Positions 35,293 to 43,264 of a stretch of DNA of 64,000 bases are shown here, in pieces. The notes under the pieces are model-generated. The model did no database searches. It had not been told where the DNA came from and saw only the letters and a list, made by a program, of their open reading frames with translations. How positions within the stretch are numbered: the first letter of the stretch is position 1; the number at the start of each line of letters is the position of its first letter. The stretch comes from Candidatus Jettenia sp. (GTDB lineage Bacteria > Planctomycetota > Brocadiia > Brocadiales > Brocadiaceae): positions 463,659 to 527,658 of the forward strand of contig CP091278.1 of the NCBI GenBank assembly GCA_021650895.1, in the 5' to 3' direction. The position numbers and the translations under genes were made by a program.

Positions 35293-35628
35293 ATGCCTAT
35301 AACGAAAGAACTAGAAAACATCCGTAAATTTGAATCTGTTGGCTTTACTCATGAGCAAGCCGAAATCCTGGCTGAAGCCCTTGAGCAATCCCACATTGAC
35401 GGACAGCAAAGCCTAAAGGATTTTATTACCACCCAATTCAAAGAGATTGATGTTAAGTTTAAAAACCTTCATAGCGAACTTGACAACAAATTTAAAGACG
35501 TCCGTAATGAAATTAACAGCCTGGAACTCCGTATTAAAGCATCTCATACCGATTTACTCATGAAGATATTCGGCATTGTTGTTGGATGTACCAGCATTGC
35601 TATTGCCATATCAAAGGTATGGGATTAG
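35293..35628 (+). CDS. Coiled-coil membrane protein (DUF1640/CCDC90-like), cassette A gene 5
   Basis: The 111 residues contain FESVGFTHEQAEILAEALEQ, the N-terminal hallmark of DUF1640. A coiled coil follows at about residues 35-85 (heptads in FKEIDVKFKNLHSELDNKF), and a C-terminal membrane helix (IFGIVVGCTSIAIAI) ends the protein. DUF1640 proteins are common in prophages and islands and have no settled role. It is the last gene of the plus-strand cassette, 50 bp after the previous peptide. It is likely an oligomeric inner-membrane protein. Confidence 0.82.
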   Translation: MPITKELENIRKFESVGFTHEQAEILAEALEQSHIDGQQSLKDFITTQFKEIDVKFKNLHSELDNKFKDVRNEINSLELRIKASHTDLLMKIFGIVVGCTSIAIAISKVWD

Positions 35629-35697
35629 CATGACCAATGCATCCCAAAGCATGCTAGCCGTATAAGCTCAAAGCATACATACCACACAAAGAAATCG

Positions 35698-36762
35698 TTA
35701 TAATCCATTGAATAGGCTCCTTGTTTTAAATTTAGGTTCAAAGTTTGTATACAATACTTCTATAGTTCTTGGCTTCTCCTGGCCTGCATCTGCCTTGCTG
35801 CTTCCCTTGAAGGATTGAAACTCATATTTATGCCAGCCTTTATATAGCTCGTCATACAAGCCATTCTGGTAGTGTGTGACCATTACAACACCCTTTACCA
35901 TGCTGAGCATCTTTGCAAGGGCTTGGTGGTCATCTAATGAAAAGTTTTTTTCTCCATAGTATCCTTCTGCATTCAAATATGGTGGATCAATGAAGAATAA
36001 CGTATCTGGACTATCATACCTCTGGATACATTCCCGATAATCAAGGCATTCAATAGTTACTCCCTGCATTCTTCTGGCAACATCATGAAAGGTGTCGATG
36101 CTGTTTCGAAAACTCTGCGCTGGATTGCGTCCAGTTACAGAAGGTAATGCAAAGCCGCCTGATTGCATATCACCGCCGAAGCATGTCCGATTGAGGTAAT
36201 ACCATTCTGCAGCCCTTTCAATGTCATTCAACTGTGTAGTTTTAAAATCAACTGCGGAATCAACTGCGGAATTTGCTGTGTAATTTGCTGTGTAATTTGT
36301 TTTTCTTATCACGCTCACTGTTTTATTACTTACTCCCAGTTCTCTTGCAATCTGCCTGTCGGATAGTTCAGGGCTTTCCCTTAGCATGGACACTATCTTT
36401 TGATACTTCTGGCCTTTCCCCCTTCCCTTTTTAACTGATATGTTAACTGTTGCCACGTCTCTACCTCGAATCCTGTCCCGCATCTCCTGCCACAACTGCC
36501 GTGAGTATGGCATGTGCTGGAGCACCTCAACTAACTTCCCCCGTTTCTCTGGATGCTGGAGCACACAGAAGAAGTTAATCAAGTGACCATCAACATCATT
36601 CAAGACCTCGACACGGCTAGGTGACTTACTGAATAGGACATGTCCAGCACCGCCAAAGACCTCACAATAGAGCGTGTGCTGTGGTATATGCTGGATTAGC
36701 CAATCCTTCAAGAAATACTTGCCCCCCATGCGATTGATTGGACTTTTTAAAGCCATGCTCAT
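35698..36762 (-). CDS. D12-class N6-adenine DNA methyltransferase with an internal HTH insertion
   Basis: The 354-residue protein has SPINRMGGKYFLKDWL and EVFGGAGHVLFSKS (SAM motif) at the start and LFFIDPPYLNAEGYYG (catalytic DPPY) late, giving a Dam-type methylase. Between them, about residues 100-175, is a segment absent from ordinary members: a Lys/Gly-rich linker, then a homeodomain-like HTH (SPELSDRQIARELGVSNKTV), then a low-complexity stretch made of doubled NYTA and SAVD units. No cognate restriction enzyme is beside it, so it is an orphan methylase. It could protect the element's DNA or control its genes. Confidence 0.9.
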   Translation of the reverse strand: MSMALKSPINRMGGKYFLKDWLIQHIPQHTLYCEVFGGAGHVLFSKSPSRVEVLNDVDGHLINFFCVLQHPEKRGKLVEVLQHMPYSRQLWQEMRDRIRGRDVATVNISVKKGRGKGQKYQKIVSMLRESPELSDRQIARELGVSNKTVSVIRKTNYTANYTANSAVDSAVDFKTTQLNDIERAAEWYYLNRTCFGGDMQSGGFALPSVTGRNPAQSFRNSIDTFHDVARRMQGVTIECLDYRECIQRYDSPDTLFFIDPPYLNAEGYYGEKNFSLDDHQALAKMLSMVKGVVMVTHYQNGLYDELYKGWHKYEFQSFKGSSKADAGQEKPRTIEVLYTNFEPKFKTRSLFNGL

Positions 36763-36902
36763 GTGTTCGTATGTATTCTCCTGTTTTTAAAAAGGGTACT
36801 GTCAATGTCGGTACCCCCTGTTGATGGTGTCGGCTAAAGCTACGTCATCACGATGCCCTCGCCAATAGCCAGGTCAAAGGGTGTCGTTTAAAGCTACACC
36901 CT

Positions 36903-37106
36903 TTAATCCTGCCCACAGGGTCTCACCTTCATGCTTTCCATGTGTGCAATCAGGTCACCCCGCTTAAACTTCAACAATTTGCCTAGCTTGTAATGCGGTA
37001 TAGTCCTGCGCATTGTCCATGAATAAATGGTATCGGGTGATACGCCTAAGAATGTTGCAGCCTCTCTTACGTTGAGATATTCGCTATCGTTCTTTACTAT
37101 TTCCAT
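36903..37106 (-). CDS. Excisionase-family HTH protein (AlpA/Xis-like)
   Basis: The 67 residues match the HTH_17 excisionase fold: YLNVREAATFLGVSPDTIYS, then TIPHYKLGKLLKFKRGDLIA. Such small winged-helix proteins bend DNA at att sites or activate integrase genes. The length is right and there is no other domain. In this element it is the best candidate for directing excision. It lies between the methylase and the origin region. Confidence 0.85.
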   Translation of the reverse strand: MEIVKNDSEYLNVREAATFLGVSPDTIYSWTMRRTIPHYKLGKLLKFKRGDLIAHMESMKVRPCGQD

Positions 37107-37254
37107 TGTTGTGTTCTCCTAAAAAGAATTGTTTTATTTACCTACCCTATTGCCTACTTTTGCGGCCATAAACACAGGCTTGAATCACGCTCAGAAGCCT
37201 ATAGGCTGTAGAGATTTACACCCCTATAGCCGAACCGAAGGCATTGACAGGGGG

Positions 37255-37653
37255 TTAATTACCTTCAAGATAATCAGGGTGTGTATATTTTTCGATTAAA
37301 TCGCACCTGCCTAACTCTTTCAATGTAGCGCATACCGATTGGCCGCCAGGCTTCCAGTAATGGTATTTCGGATCACTATTGGAAGGAATCACCAGGACAC
37401 CAAAATTAGTAATGTAAGGCTTTACCTGGTCAGGCTCGCAATTCTCACCCATAATCGCCATCCGTTCGGCTAATTCGTATGGTATAGCCTGCAGCTCAAT
37501 CTTACCTGCCTCTATTTTTTCTGATTCTGACTTTTGCTTTCCAACTGGAAGTTTCCCTAGTTCGTTTTTTATTTCGCTTTTACCTGCATCTGTGTTTTGC
37601 TGAAACGCTTTTTGTAATTGTGGATTGGTAAAAAATTTAGAAATATCTAGCAT
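37255..37653 (-). CDS. Hypothetical protein beside the origin
   Basis: I do not recognise it. The 132 residues are basic at the N-terminus (MLDISKFFTNPQLQKAFQQN, then a Lys/Glu-rich helix region). The second half has GENCEPDQVKPYITNFGVLV and YWKPGGQSVCATLKELGRCD, with three cysteines. AAGGAG lies at a good distance before the ATG. The position between the iteron array and xis suggests a role in replication or copy control. That is inference from place only. Confidence 0.6.
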   Translation of the reverse strand: MLDISKFFTNPQLQKAFQQNTDAGKSEIKNELGKLPVGKQKSESEKIEAGKIELQAIPYELAERMAIMGENCEPDQVKPYITNFGVLVIPSNSDPKYHYWKPGGQSVCATLKELGRCDLIEKYTHPDYLEGN

Positions 37654-37704
37654 GCAATCTCCTTCATAAGTTAGCCCCTATAGGAATATGTTAAATTTAT
37701 CTCA

Positions 37705-38024
37705 CAGTACGCTTTTTTAAGGCCAGTACGCTTTTCAGTACGCTTTTCAGTACGCTTTTTTTAGGGTGTGTTTTTTGTAAGTTTAACAAAATCAACAACT
37801 TGCATTTTTGCAGTACGCCCAGTACGCTTTTTTTTGCATATACACCCCTACCCCTTTTTTTTTATATCCTCTCTTATATATATTTTCACTTTTCACCCCC
37901 CTGCGATTGTAGAGTAAAAAAATGCGTACTGGGCGTACTATTCCAGCATTTTCAAGGGATTGCGGGAAAAAAAGCGTACTGAAAAGCGTACTGGAGGCGT
38001 ACTATTTTCAAAAAAAGCGTACTG
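37705..38024. other. Putative replication origin: 12 iterons in mirror-image arrangement
   Basis: CAGTACGC occurs in forward orientation at 37705, 37724, 37736, 37748, 37811 and 37820. GCGTACT(G/A) occurs in reverse at 37924, 37933, 37974, 37986, 37997 and 38017. Distances left to right are 19, 12, 12, 63, 9 and then 9, 41, 12, 11, 20, so the two halves mirror each other. Between the inner pairs lies an AT-rich core (37828-37923) with long T runs and a TATATATAT stretch. It abuts the 3' end of the primase-helicase gene. Iterons flanking an AT-rich unwinding region next to rep is the plan of known phage-satellite origins. Confidence 0.85.
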
Positions 38025-38037
38025 TCTTTGGTGAAAA

Positions 38038-40512
38038 TTACCCATTTTTAACGATTTTGACATAAGACTTCCCGTTTCTAAAATCTCGCTTTCCATTTTT
38101 GTGTGGATTGTAGGAAAGTCCGTTATGGTTAACCCATTTTTTTACGTAGCTGGTAAAAGTGCTGCTTTTCGTTTCGGTATCACCTGTTGTGTCTTTGTAG
38201 CTAGAAAATAAATCTTCAAATTTGTGTTCAGTATTTAAAGCAATAGCCGATTCAGCCCATTCCGAAAAGCCATCGGGTGTAGAATCTAAAAGTTTTCTGG
38301 TTTCATAATTCCTGATTTTTGGAGTAATCACCCCTTCCCCTAGATATTTTTGAATGCAATAAATCACAAAACAAAAAAATGCATTCCATTCCTCTTTATC
38401 CCATGCGGTAAAAAATACTTTGCCGTGCACCTCTTTGGGGGTTTGTAGTTTGTAGTAATCTGAGAATTCAATGATGTGCTGCCTGCGGGTGAAGCTATGC
38501 CCCTCGCCTTTTAGGGTGTGATTACTGGTGATAGTCATTTTAGGCGAAACTGCGAAGGGGATTTCAAACTTCCTGGCATTTTTTCTCTCAACGGAAAAAT
38601 TGCCTGTTGACCTCTGAAATAACGCCCGAAAGTTAAACTTCCAACTTGCGTCATCGAATGCTATGACCTCTGTGTCGGGTGTCACCTGTTGAAAGCAAAA
38701 ACGGTCTGACAAATCAACGCCCTGACCGTCCATCTGTAATAAATTTTTTATCTGTGACAGTGCTTGGACTAAAAATATACTTTTGCCAGTGCCACCCTCT
38801 GACGCTCCCTTTTCACTAATTTGAGCATCACAGCCAATAACGACAAGACAGTTAGAAACATTTTTGTATCCATGCAGCATATACCCCAATGCGGTTATTT
38901 TTGACTCAAAGTCAGACATGCGCATCCATCGCTCACCATTGGGGGTATGCTGTTCTCCCTTTGCAGTTTCTGCCGCTCGTTCTTCTTCTGTTAAAACGTA
39001 TGAAGAAGTATTTACTACAAAATCAGCAAATACGCTGGGTGTTTCAATGACTTTAAAGGCATGGGATTTTATGCTTTTTCTCCAAATGAACTTTTTCATC
39101 TCTTGTAGTTTGGTGTAAGGATGCAGTATTTCCGAGTCCTTTTTGATTTCTACAAATCCGTTGTTGAAGAATAAGTAACAGGTATCAAAAGTATCCCTTA
39201 AAAAATCAATCGTGATATAGGGCAGTGAATTTATCTGCCATTCAGAAAATAAATATGCGCTGCTGCTTTGTACTTTGCGTAAAACTTTTTTCAGAATCTC
39301 TTTTCTGTTCTTGCATCCCTCTCTACCAATCTCCTCATTTAAATAGGCCAATATAAAATCTTTCATCTGAACTGGCTGAATCTGGTCAACAATGCTATCC
39401 GAAATTCTGACATACATATATGCGGTATCTTCCGGATTGACTCTATAACGCTTAAAGCCCATTGAAGGAAGAAATTCTTGGAACAGTTTTACCGTGCATA
39501 GCTCAACATCCCCATTTTCGAGAGCTACCCAAAAATCTCCAAACCCAACTATTTCCTTGTTTTTCTTTTTGGTCTTTCCTGCACCTTCAAACTTCTCCTG
39601 CCGTCTAGTTTGAGGAAGCTCAATCCCTGCCGCCTTCGCCATGTAAATGATTGTTGCAAAGGTAACATCGCCTCGATTCGTCCGAAGGCAATTGTCATAC
39701 TTCCGATCACATTCCGCCTCATCGTATTTAGAACTTCTTTGACTCAGTGCATGGAAATAACTCCTACCTGCCTCACCGAATTCATGAGCTAGTACAAAGC
39801 CCACCTTTGTCCAATCTGGATGGCCATCGTCGCCGATCATTTTGCCGCTCTTGATAATGGCCTCCATAATGCTTTTATTATTACTCTGGCCGCTTGGGTA
39901 TGCTTTCAAATCCTCTTGTGTTGATTCGCCAAAATCTTCTGCATCAGGAACAATGACCGTCTCAGCATTTTCGTTATAGTGCAGCTTAGGGTCATATGAA
40001 ACAAAACGAAGCCGTGAGACATCCTTGCATGACTTATCAATACAAAGCTCGTAGTTCTCCTGGTAATATGCCTGGAGAAACTCAAAGCTTTCCGCATGCT
40101 GGTCGCCATCAATCTTGACGATCACGAAAAGCCCCTGCCCGGAAACAGATGAAGAAACACACTCGGAATATTTATCTTTCTGTAAATTCTCCCGCACCGC
40201 TTCAAGGCTCGTCTCTAATTCGGGATTGTCTTGAAGGTCAAAATCAATCGCCAGCCGCCCGCTATGGCTTTGCAGCCCGCTTGATTTCCGCTCGGAGAAG
40301 ACACCGCTTGGAGTGAATGCAGGAAGTCTTTGTTTCAAAGCATTTCGCTTTTTGGTGTCCGCTTCGTTCCGCACTTGCTCAACTTGATTTCTCCATTTCC
40401 CGCTTTTGATACCGTCCATGACCGCATCAAGATTGCTGGTAGCGCCTGTCTTATCGAATGAATTTTGATATAAACGGATCGAAACATCTGACAAAGTAGC
40501 CGCCTCGCTCAT
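38038..40512 (-). CDS. Primase-helicase (Rep): BT4734-like N-terminal + PriCT-2-like + SF3/D5-type helicase
   Basis: The protein has 824 residues. Residues 1-190 (FTPSGVFSERKSSGLQSHSG, LAIDFDLQD, GQGLFVIVKIDGDQ) match the BT4734/VirE-N primase-related domain. Residues 210-300 resemble PriCT-2 (DWTKVGFVLAHEFGEAGRSY). The helicase has Walker A in ASEGGTGKSIFLVQA (about 570), Walker B in EVIAFDDASWKF and a sensor TITSNHTLKGEG. It would recognise the adjacent iterons, open the origin and prime synthesis. Its ATG overlaps the stop of the gene upstream (ATGA). No second-strand replication gene is present, so host polymerase is needed. Confidence 0.88.
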   Translation of the reverse strand: MSEAATLSDVSIRLYQNSFDKTGATSNLDAVMDGIKSGKWRNQVEQVRNEADTKKRNALKQRLPAFTPSGVFSERKSSGLQSHSGRLAIDFDLQDNPELETSLEAVRENLQKDKYSECVSSSVSGQGLFVIVKIDGDQHAESFEFLQAYYQENYELCIDKSCKDVSRLRFVSYDPKLHYNENAETVIVPDAEDFGESTQEDLKAYPSGQSNNKSIMEAIIKSGKMIGDDGHPDWTKVGFVLAHEFGEAGRSYFHALSQRSSKYDEAECDRKYDNCLRTNRGDVTFATIIYMAKAAGIELPQTRRQEKFEGAGKTKKKNKEIVGFGDFWVALENGDVELCTVKLFQEFLPSMGFKRYRVNPEDTAYMYVRISDSIVDQIQPVQMKDFILAYLNEEIGREGCKNRKEILKKVLRKVQSSSAYLFSEWQINSLPYITIDFLRDTFDTCYLFFNNGFVEIKKDSEILHPYTKLQEMKKFIWRKSIKSHAFKVIETPSVFADFVVNTSSYVLTEEERAAETAKGEQHTPNGERWMRMSDFESKITALGYMLHGYKNVSNCLVVIGCDAQISEKGASEGGTGKSIFLVQALSQIKNLLQMDGQGVDLSDRFCFQQVTPDTEVIAFDDASWKFNFRALFQRSTGNFSVERKNARKFEIPFAVSPKMTITSNHTLKGEGHSFTRRQHIIEFSDYYKLQTPKEVHGKVFFTAWDKEEWNAFFCFVIYCIQKYLGEGVITPKIRNYETRKLLDSTPDGFSEWAESAIALNTEHKFEDLFSSYKDTTGDTETKSSTFTSYVKKWVNHNGLSYNPHKNGKRDFRNGKSYVKIVKNG

Positions 40513-40814
40513 TCTTGCACCTCCGCCGATAACGCATCCTGGATAGTTTTTCTTAAGCCCTCTCTAATATCCACGCTAAGCAAATATCGAAGATAGCCCG
40601 GATCACTCTTTGCAATATCGGCAATGCGCTTACCCTTGTACTTGCCAAAAGGTAACACTGGCTCGGCATGTTTAATGTGCTGGATATACCGCCCGCATCC
40701 TGAACAATATGCCGACATGTGATAGCCACCGTTAGGCAATGCGATCCGCTTGACCAACGGCTCTTCCTGGTAATAGCCGCACTTCTGGCAAATAATTGTT
40801 TTGGTATCTTTCAT
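40509..40814 (-). CDS. Zinc-ribbon protein with DUF3820/ExoX-C-like domain
   Basis: The 101-residue protein has CQKCGYY ... YCSGCGRY (two CxxC) at the N-terminus. LPFGKYKGKRIADIAKSDPG with YLRYLL follows, which is the DUF3820 motif also found at the C-terminus of exonuclease X-type proteins. It overlaps both neighbours by 4 bp, forming a tight operon (regulator, this gene, rep). A role in DNA binding or processing together with Rep is likely but not proven. Confidence 0.78.
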   Translation of the reverse strand: MKDTKTIICQKCGYYQEEPLVKRIALPNGGYHMSAYCSGCGRYIQHIKHAEPVLPFGKYKGKRIADIAKSDPGYLRYLLSVDIREGLRKTIQDALSAEVQE

Positions 40815-41029
40815 TTATTGCCCACCTCGAATAAAGCCCGCCTGATCTTTTCAATGTCTGACTCCCGATAAACCCGCTCACCGCCTGGCGATTTTAAAAA
40901 GTCTTCCCCCCTCAATTTCCTCGAATCAAACAGGTAAACAATTCGATACTTCGGCACATTTAAAATTTCTACCACTTGCCCCAGTGTATACAATTTTTCC
41001 CGCCCTAAACCTTCTTCAGTCATATTCAC
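40811..41029 (-). CDS. MerR-like small HTH regulator
   Basis: The 72 residues have LYTLGQVVEILNVPKYRIVY followed by GERVYRESDIEKIRRALFEV, a MerR-type winged helix without an effector domain. As the first gene of the rep operon it probably controls the operon, and the TGTCGA direct repeats at 41074-41105 lie just upstream. It could instead serve as a second excisionase-like factor. Confidence 0.75.
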   Translation of the reverse strand: MNMTEEGLGREKLYTLGQVVEILNVPKYRIVYLFDSRKLRGEDFLKSPGGERVYRESDIEKIRRALFEVGNK

Positions 41030-41073
41030 CCCTCTTATATCAGAATCAGAAATATAAAATTCTCACCCTGATG

Positions 41074-41105
41074 TGTCGACTGTCGGAGGTTTGTCGATTT
41101 GTCGA
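41074..41105. promoter_or_regulatory. Direct-repeat operator cluster upstream of the rep operon
   Basis: TGTCGA at 41074, TGTCGG at 41081, TGTCGA at 41092 and 41100, and one more TGTCGA at 41212 inside the terminator loop. The spacing 7-11-8 fits a multimeric repressor or activator site in the 223-bp control region of the rep operon. Confidence 0.6.
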
Positions 41106-41190
41106 CGATACAAATTTTGGCGAAATGTGCTGTGAATGGCTTAGATACTGGGGTTAAATGGAATGAGAATATTTTATAAAATCTGGGAAT

Positions 41191-41225
41191 AAAAAAACCT
41201 TGCTACCGTTTTGTCGATAACAAGG
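41191..41225 (-). terminator. Rho-independent terminator of the 370-residue gene
   Basis: On the minus strand CCTTGTTA pairs with TAGCAAGG around a 12-base loop and is followed by seven T. It lies 28 bp past the stop at 41253. Confidence 0.82.
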
Positions 41226-41252
41226 CTTTTGAGAGAAAAGGGGGACTGGCTA

Positions 41253-42365
41253 TCAGTTTAGTTTATTATGGGCTTCGGTATAAATGCCATCATGGCATTC
41301 TTGACAATGGTTTGTTGTATCCTCACACACATAGCAATAATGCCTATGGTTTTTTTTGCATACTGGACATTCCGTAAGCTGAATATGGACGGGTTTCTTG
41401 CTACTAGCTTTCCTTTTACTGATCTTAAAAAGGGTTTGATTGCTCACAATTAAATCTTTATCGGTTTGAAAAAAACTCTTTAGCAATTTGTTTAATCTTT
41501 CACTACGTTTTTGTCTTGCATTATCAACCTTATGCAGGTTCCCATTATATTCGGCATAATCTTGCAAAGCATCCCATGCAGCCAATGGACGATTGTTGGT
41601 TTTAGCAGAAAGTCCCATTTGTGCATAATGGAAAGTCTTAGATTCTTCTTTAACATCAATGCGGATATTTTCATCATCCAGGAGGCACATTTTAATATCA
41701 TTTATATTAGCTCCGGGAGGCATAGGGAAAGTGTTAACCGTGTGTGGCACACCTAGCCCGTTGGCTTTCCCCTGCATCTTTTGTGCGCTCTCAAGGCTTA
41801 TCACATTTGATTCAAACACATTCATAAATACTTTTGGTATGTCTGCCGGTGGAGTTAAAGTGCTAACAATCAACACACCTTTGTTATTCTCACTGCTTTT
41901 AAAATCCCTTATTCTAGCTGTCAGTTTTTCCAAAAAATCGCTTTCTCGGCATTTCAAGCCATTAAGAAAAACAGAACTTCCACGAAATAAGCGATCTAGT
42001 AACTTCCCTTCTGTAATCTTATCATTGCCATCATAGAAACTCTCTACACGGCTAAAGATATTATTTAATTCAGTTACATCCTCACCATACAAAGAATAAT
42101 AAGGCAGTGATGTTTCTCCTCTTATACAGTAATAATAGCTCCCTAATGCTTCTAATAAATCTATATTATCTCCTACAAGCAAAACAAGTCTACCAGTAAT
42201 TCTTTTTATCTTGTCTAGTAACTCATCTTTTATTTCTTTCTCTAAATTTTCTATAATTTGTGTTTTTACACTCTTGTCTGGAAAGTCTTTATGGTGAATG
42301 TTTTCATATAAAAGTAGCTGCCTCAAAGCTGGATGTGATATAGGTGTGCTGTTTGGCGTGTTCAC
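41253..42365 (-). CDS. Hypothetical protein with C-terminal zinc cluster
   Basis: I do not recognise this 370-residue protein. Residues 50-190 alternate beta strands and helices as in P-loop proteins (GRLVLLVGDNIDLLEALGS, GSSVFLNGLKCRESDFLEKL, GVLIVSTLTPPADIPKVFMN), but a Walker A glycine-lysine loop is missing. The C-terminus has CPVCKKNHRHYCYVCED ... CQECHDG, three CxxC pairs, probably a double zinc finger. It has its own terminator and is separate from the rep operon. An ATPase-like regulator or a defence effector is possible, but neither is supported directly. Confidence 0.65.
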   Translation of the reverse strand: MNTPNSTPISHPALRQLLLYENIHHKDFPDKSVKTQIIENLEKEIKDELLDKIKRITGRLVLLVGDNIDLLEALGSYYYCIRGETSLPYYSLYGEDVTELNNIFSRVESFYDGNDKITEGKLLDRLFRGSSVFLNGLKCRESDFLEKLTARIRDFKSSENNKGVLIVSTLTPPADIPKVFMNVFESNVISLESAQKMQGKANGLGVPHTVNTFPMPPGANINDIKMCLLDDENIRIDVKEESKTFHYAQMGLSAKTNNRPLAAWDALQDYAEYNGNLHKVDNARQKRSERLNKLLKSFFQTDKDLIVSNQTLFKISKRKASSKKPVHIQLTECPVCKKNHRHYCYVCEDTTNHCQECHDGIYTEAHNKLN

Positions 42366-42494
42366 GGTATCTCCTTTGGATAATCCTTGATAGAAGAATT
42401 AAGGACAGGCCGTCAAGGTCACGGCTTTTCGCTTCGTCAAGCTAGTCCTTAATCTTTTACTATTTGATGATGGCAAGGCTTTAAACGAAACCTC

Positions 42495-42758
42495 TTATTT
42501 ATAAATATCACGCCTGTGTCCTATCTTGTGAACAATAACAACCCTTTTGGATTGATCCAGTTCATAAATAACCCGGTAAGCTCCAACCTTTAGTTTGTAA
42601 AGCCCTGAAAGCTCGCTGCGAAGTGGCAGAAGTTCCACCACTTCTATATTCTTAGAAAACCAAGCCAGTTTATCTGTAATCCTCTTTGCCATAGGCTTAT
42701 CAATCTTTGAGAGTTCATCAATAGCTTTTGGTAGAATGGTCACACTATATTTATTCAA
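42495..42758 (-). CDS. RelE/ParE-family toxin
   Basis: The 87 residues follow the RelE fold: YSVTILPKAIDELSKIDKPM at the start, PLRSELSGLYKLKVGAYRVI in the middle and VVIVHKIGHRRDIYK at the end. Basic residues in the last strands fit ribosome-dependent mRNA cleavage. It overlaps the antitoxin gene by 8 bp, the normal order for relBE. In a mobile element it would serve maintenance. Confidence 0.93.
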   Translation of the reverse strand: MNKYSVTILPKAIDELSKIDKPMAKRITDKLAWFSKNIEVVELLPLRSELSGLYKLKVGAYRVIYELDQSKRVVIVHKIGHRRDIYK

Positions 42759-42975
42759 GTCCTAGTTCCTTTACCACCGTCTCAAGTGGAATTCCTTTTG
42801 CTTTCCTCTTTAAAGATTCTTCTAATTCAAACTCAACCTCTGGTCTTAACTCAAGCCCGTAATCAGGATCAATGGCCTCCAAAACAGTATCTTTGATAAG
42901 CTTTTTAAGCTCTCCAACGGTCATGTCGCTAACCTTTTTTTCTTTCCTTGTCTTTGATATCTTTTTACCCTGCAT
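42751..42975 (-). CDS. Antitoxin of the RelE-type pair
   Basis: The frame is open to 43107, but the ATG at 42975 is preceded by GGAAGAGGAAT, a good ribosome site, giving a 74-residue antitoxin. It is Lys-rich at the start (MQGKKISKTRKEKKVSD). MTVGELKKLIKDTVLEAIDP and a C-terminal toxin-wrapping helix (LKRKAKGIPLETVVKELGLE) follow. This is typical of short antitoxins paired with RelE. Dyad TACTA...TAGTA near 43134-43155 may be its operator. Confidence 0.85.
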   Translation of the reverse strand: MQGKKISKTRKEKKVSDMTVGELKKLIKDTVLEAIDPDYGLELRPEVEFELEESLKRKAKGIPLETVVKELGLE

Positions 42976-43264
42976 ATTCCTCTTCCTAAAAACAAAAGGC
43001 CAATTGCAGAAGGTCATGGCCTCCACAATCAGCCTTTTATTAGCTTCCTGGCTTCTAATCTGATATACACCAGTATGCTTTAATTTCGTATATTCCGCAA
43101 TGACCATGACTCATTACAGAATTTATCTTTCAGTTATACTATCACGTAGGTAGTATTTTGTTCAAGCTTCATATCCACTAGACCAATTCCAGAAAATTAC
43201 ACGCACCTAAGAAGGTATCTAATATATATGATTAATAAATATCAACTTTATAGGGGGTGGGGGT

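Noticed and set aside
37705-38024. CRISPR array as an explanation for the AGTACGC repeats
   Set aside because: The repeats are only 7-8 bp, occur in both orientations and have irregular gaps of 1-55 bp. There are no spacers or cas genes.
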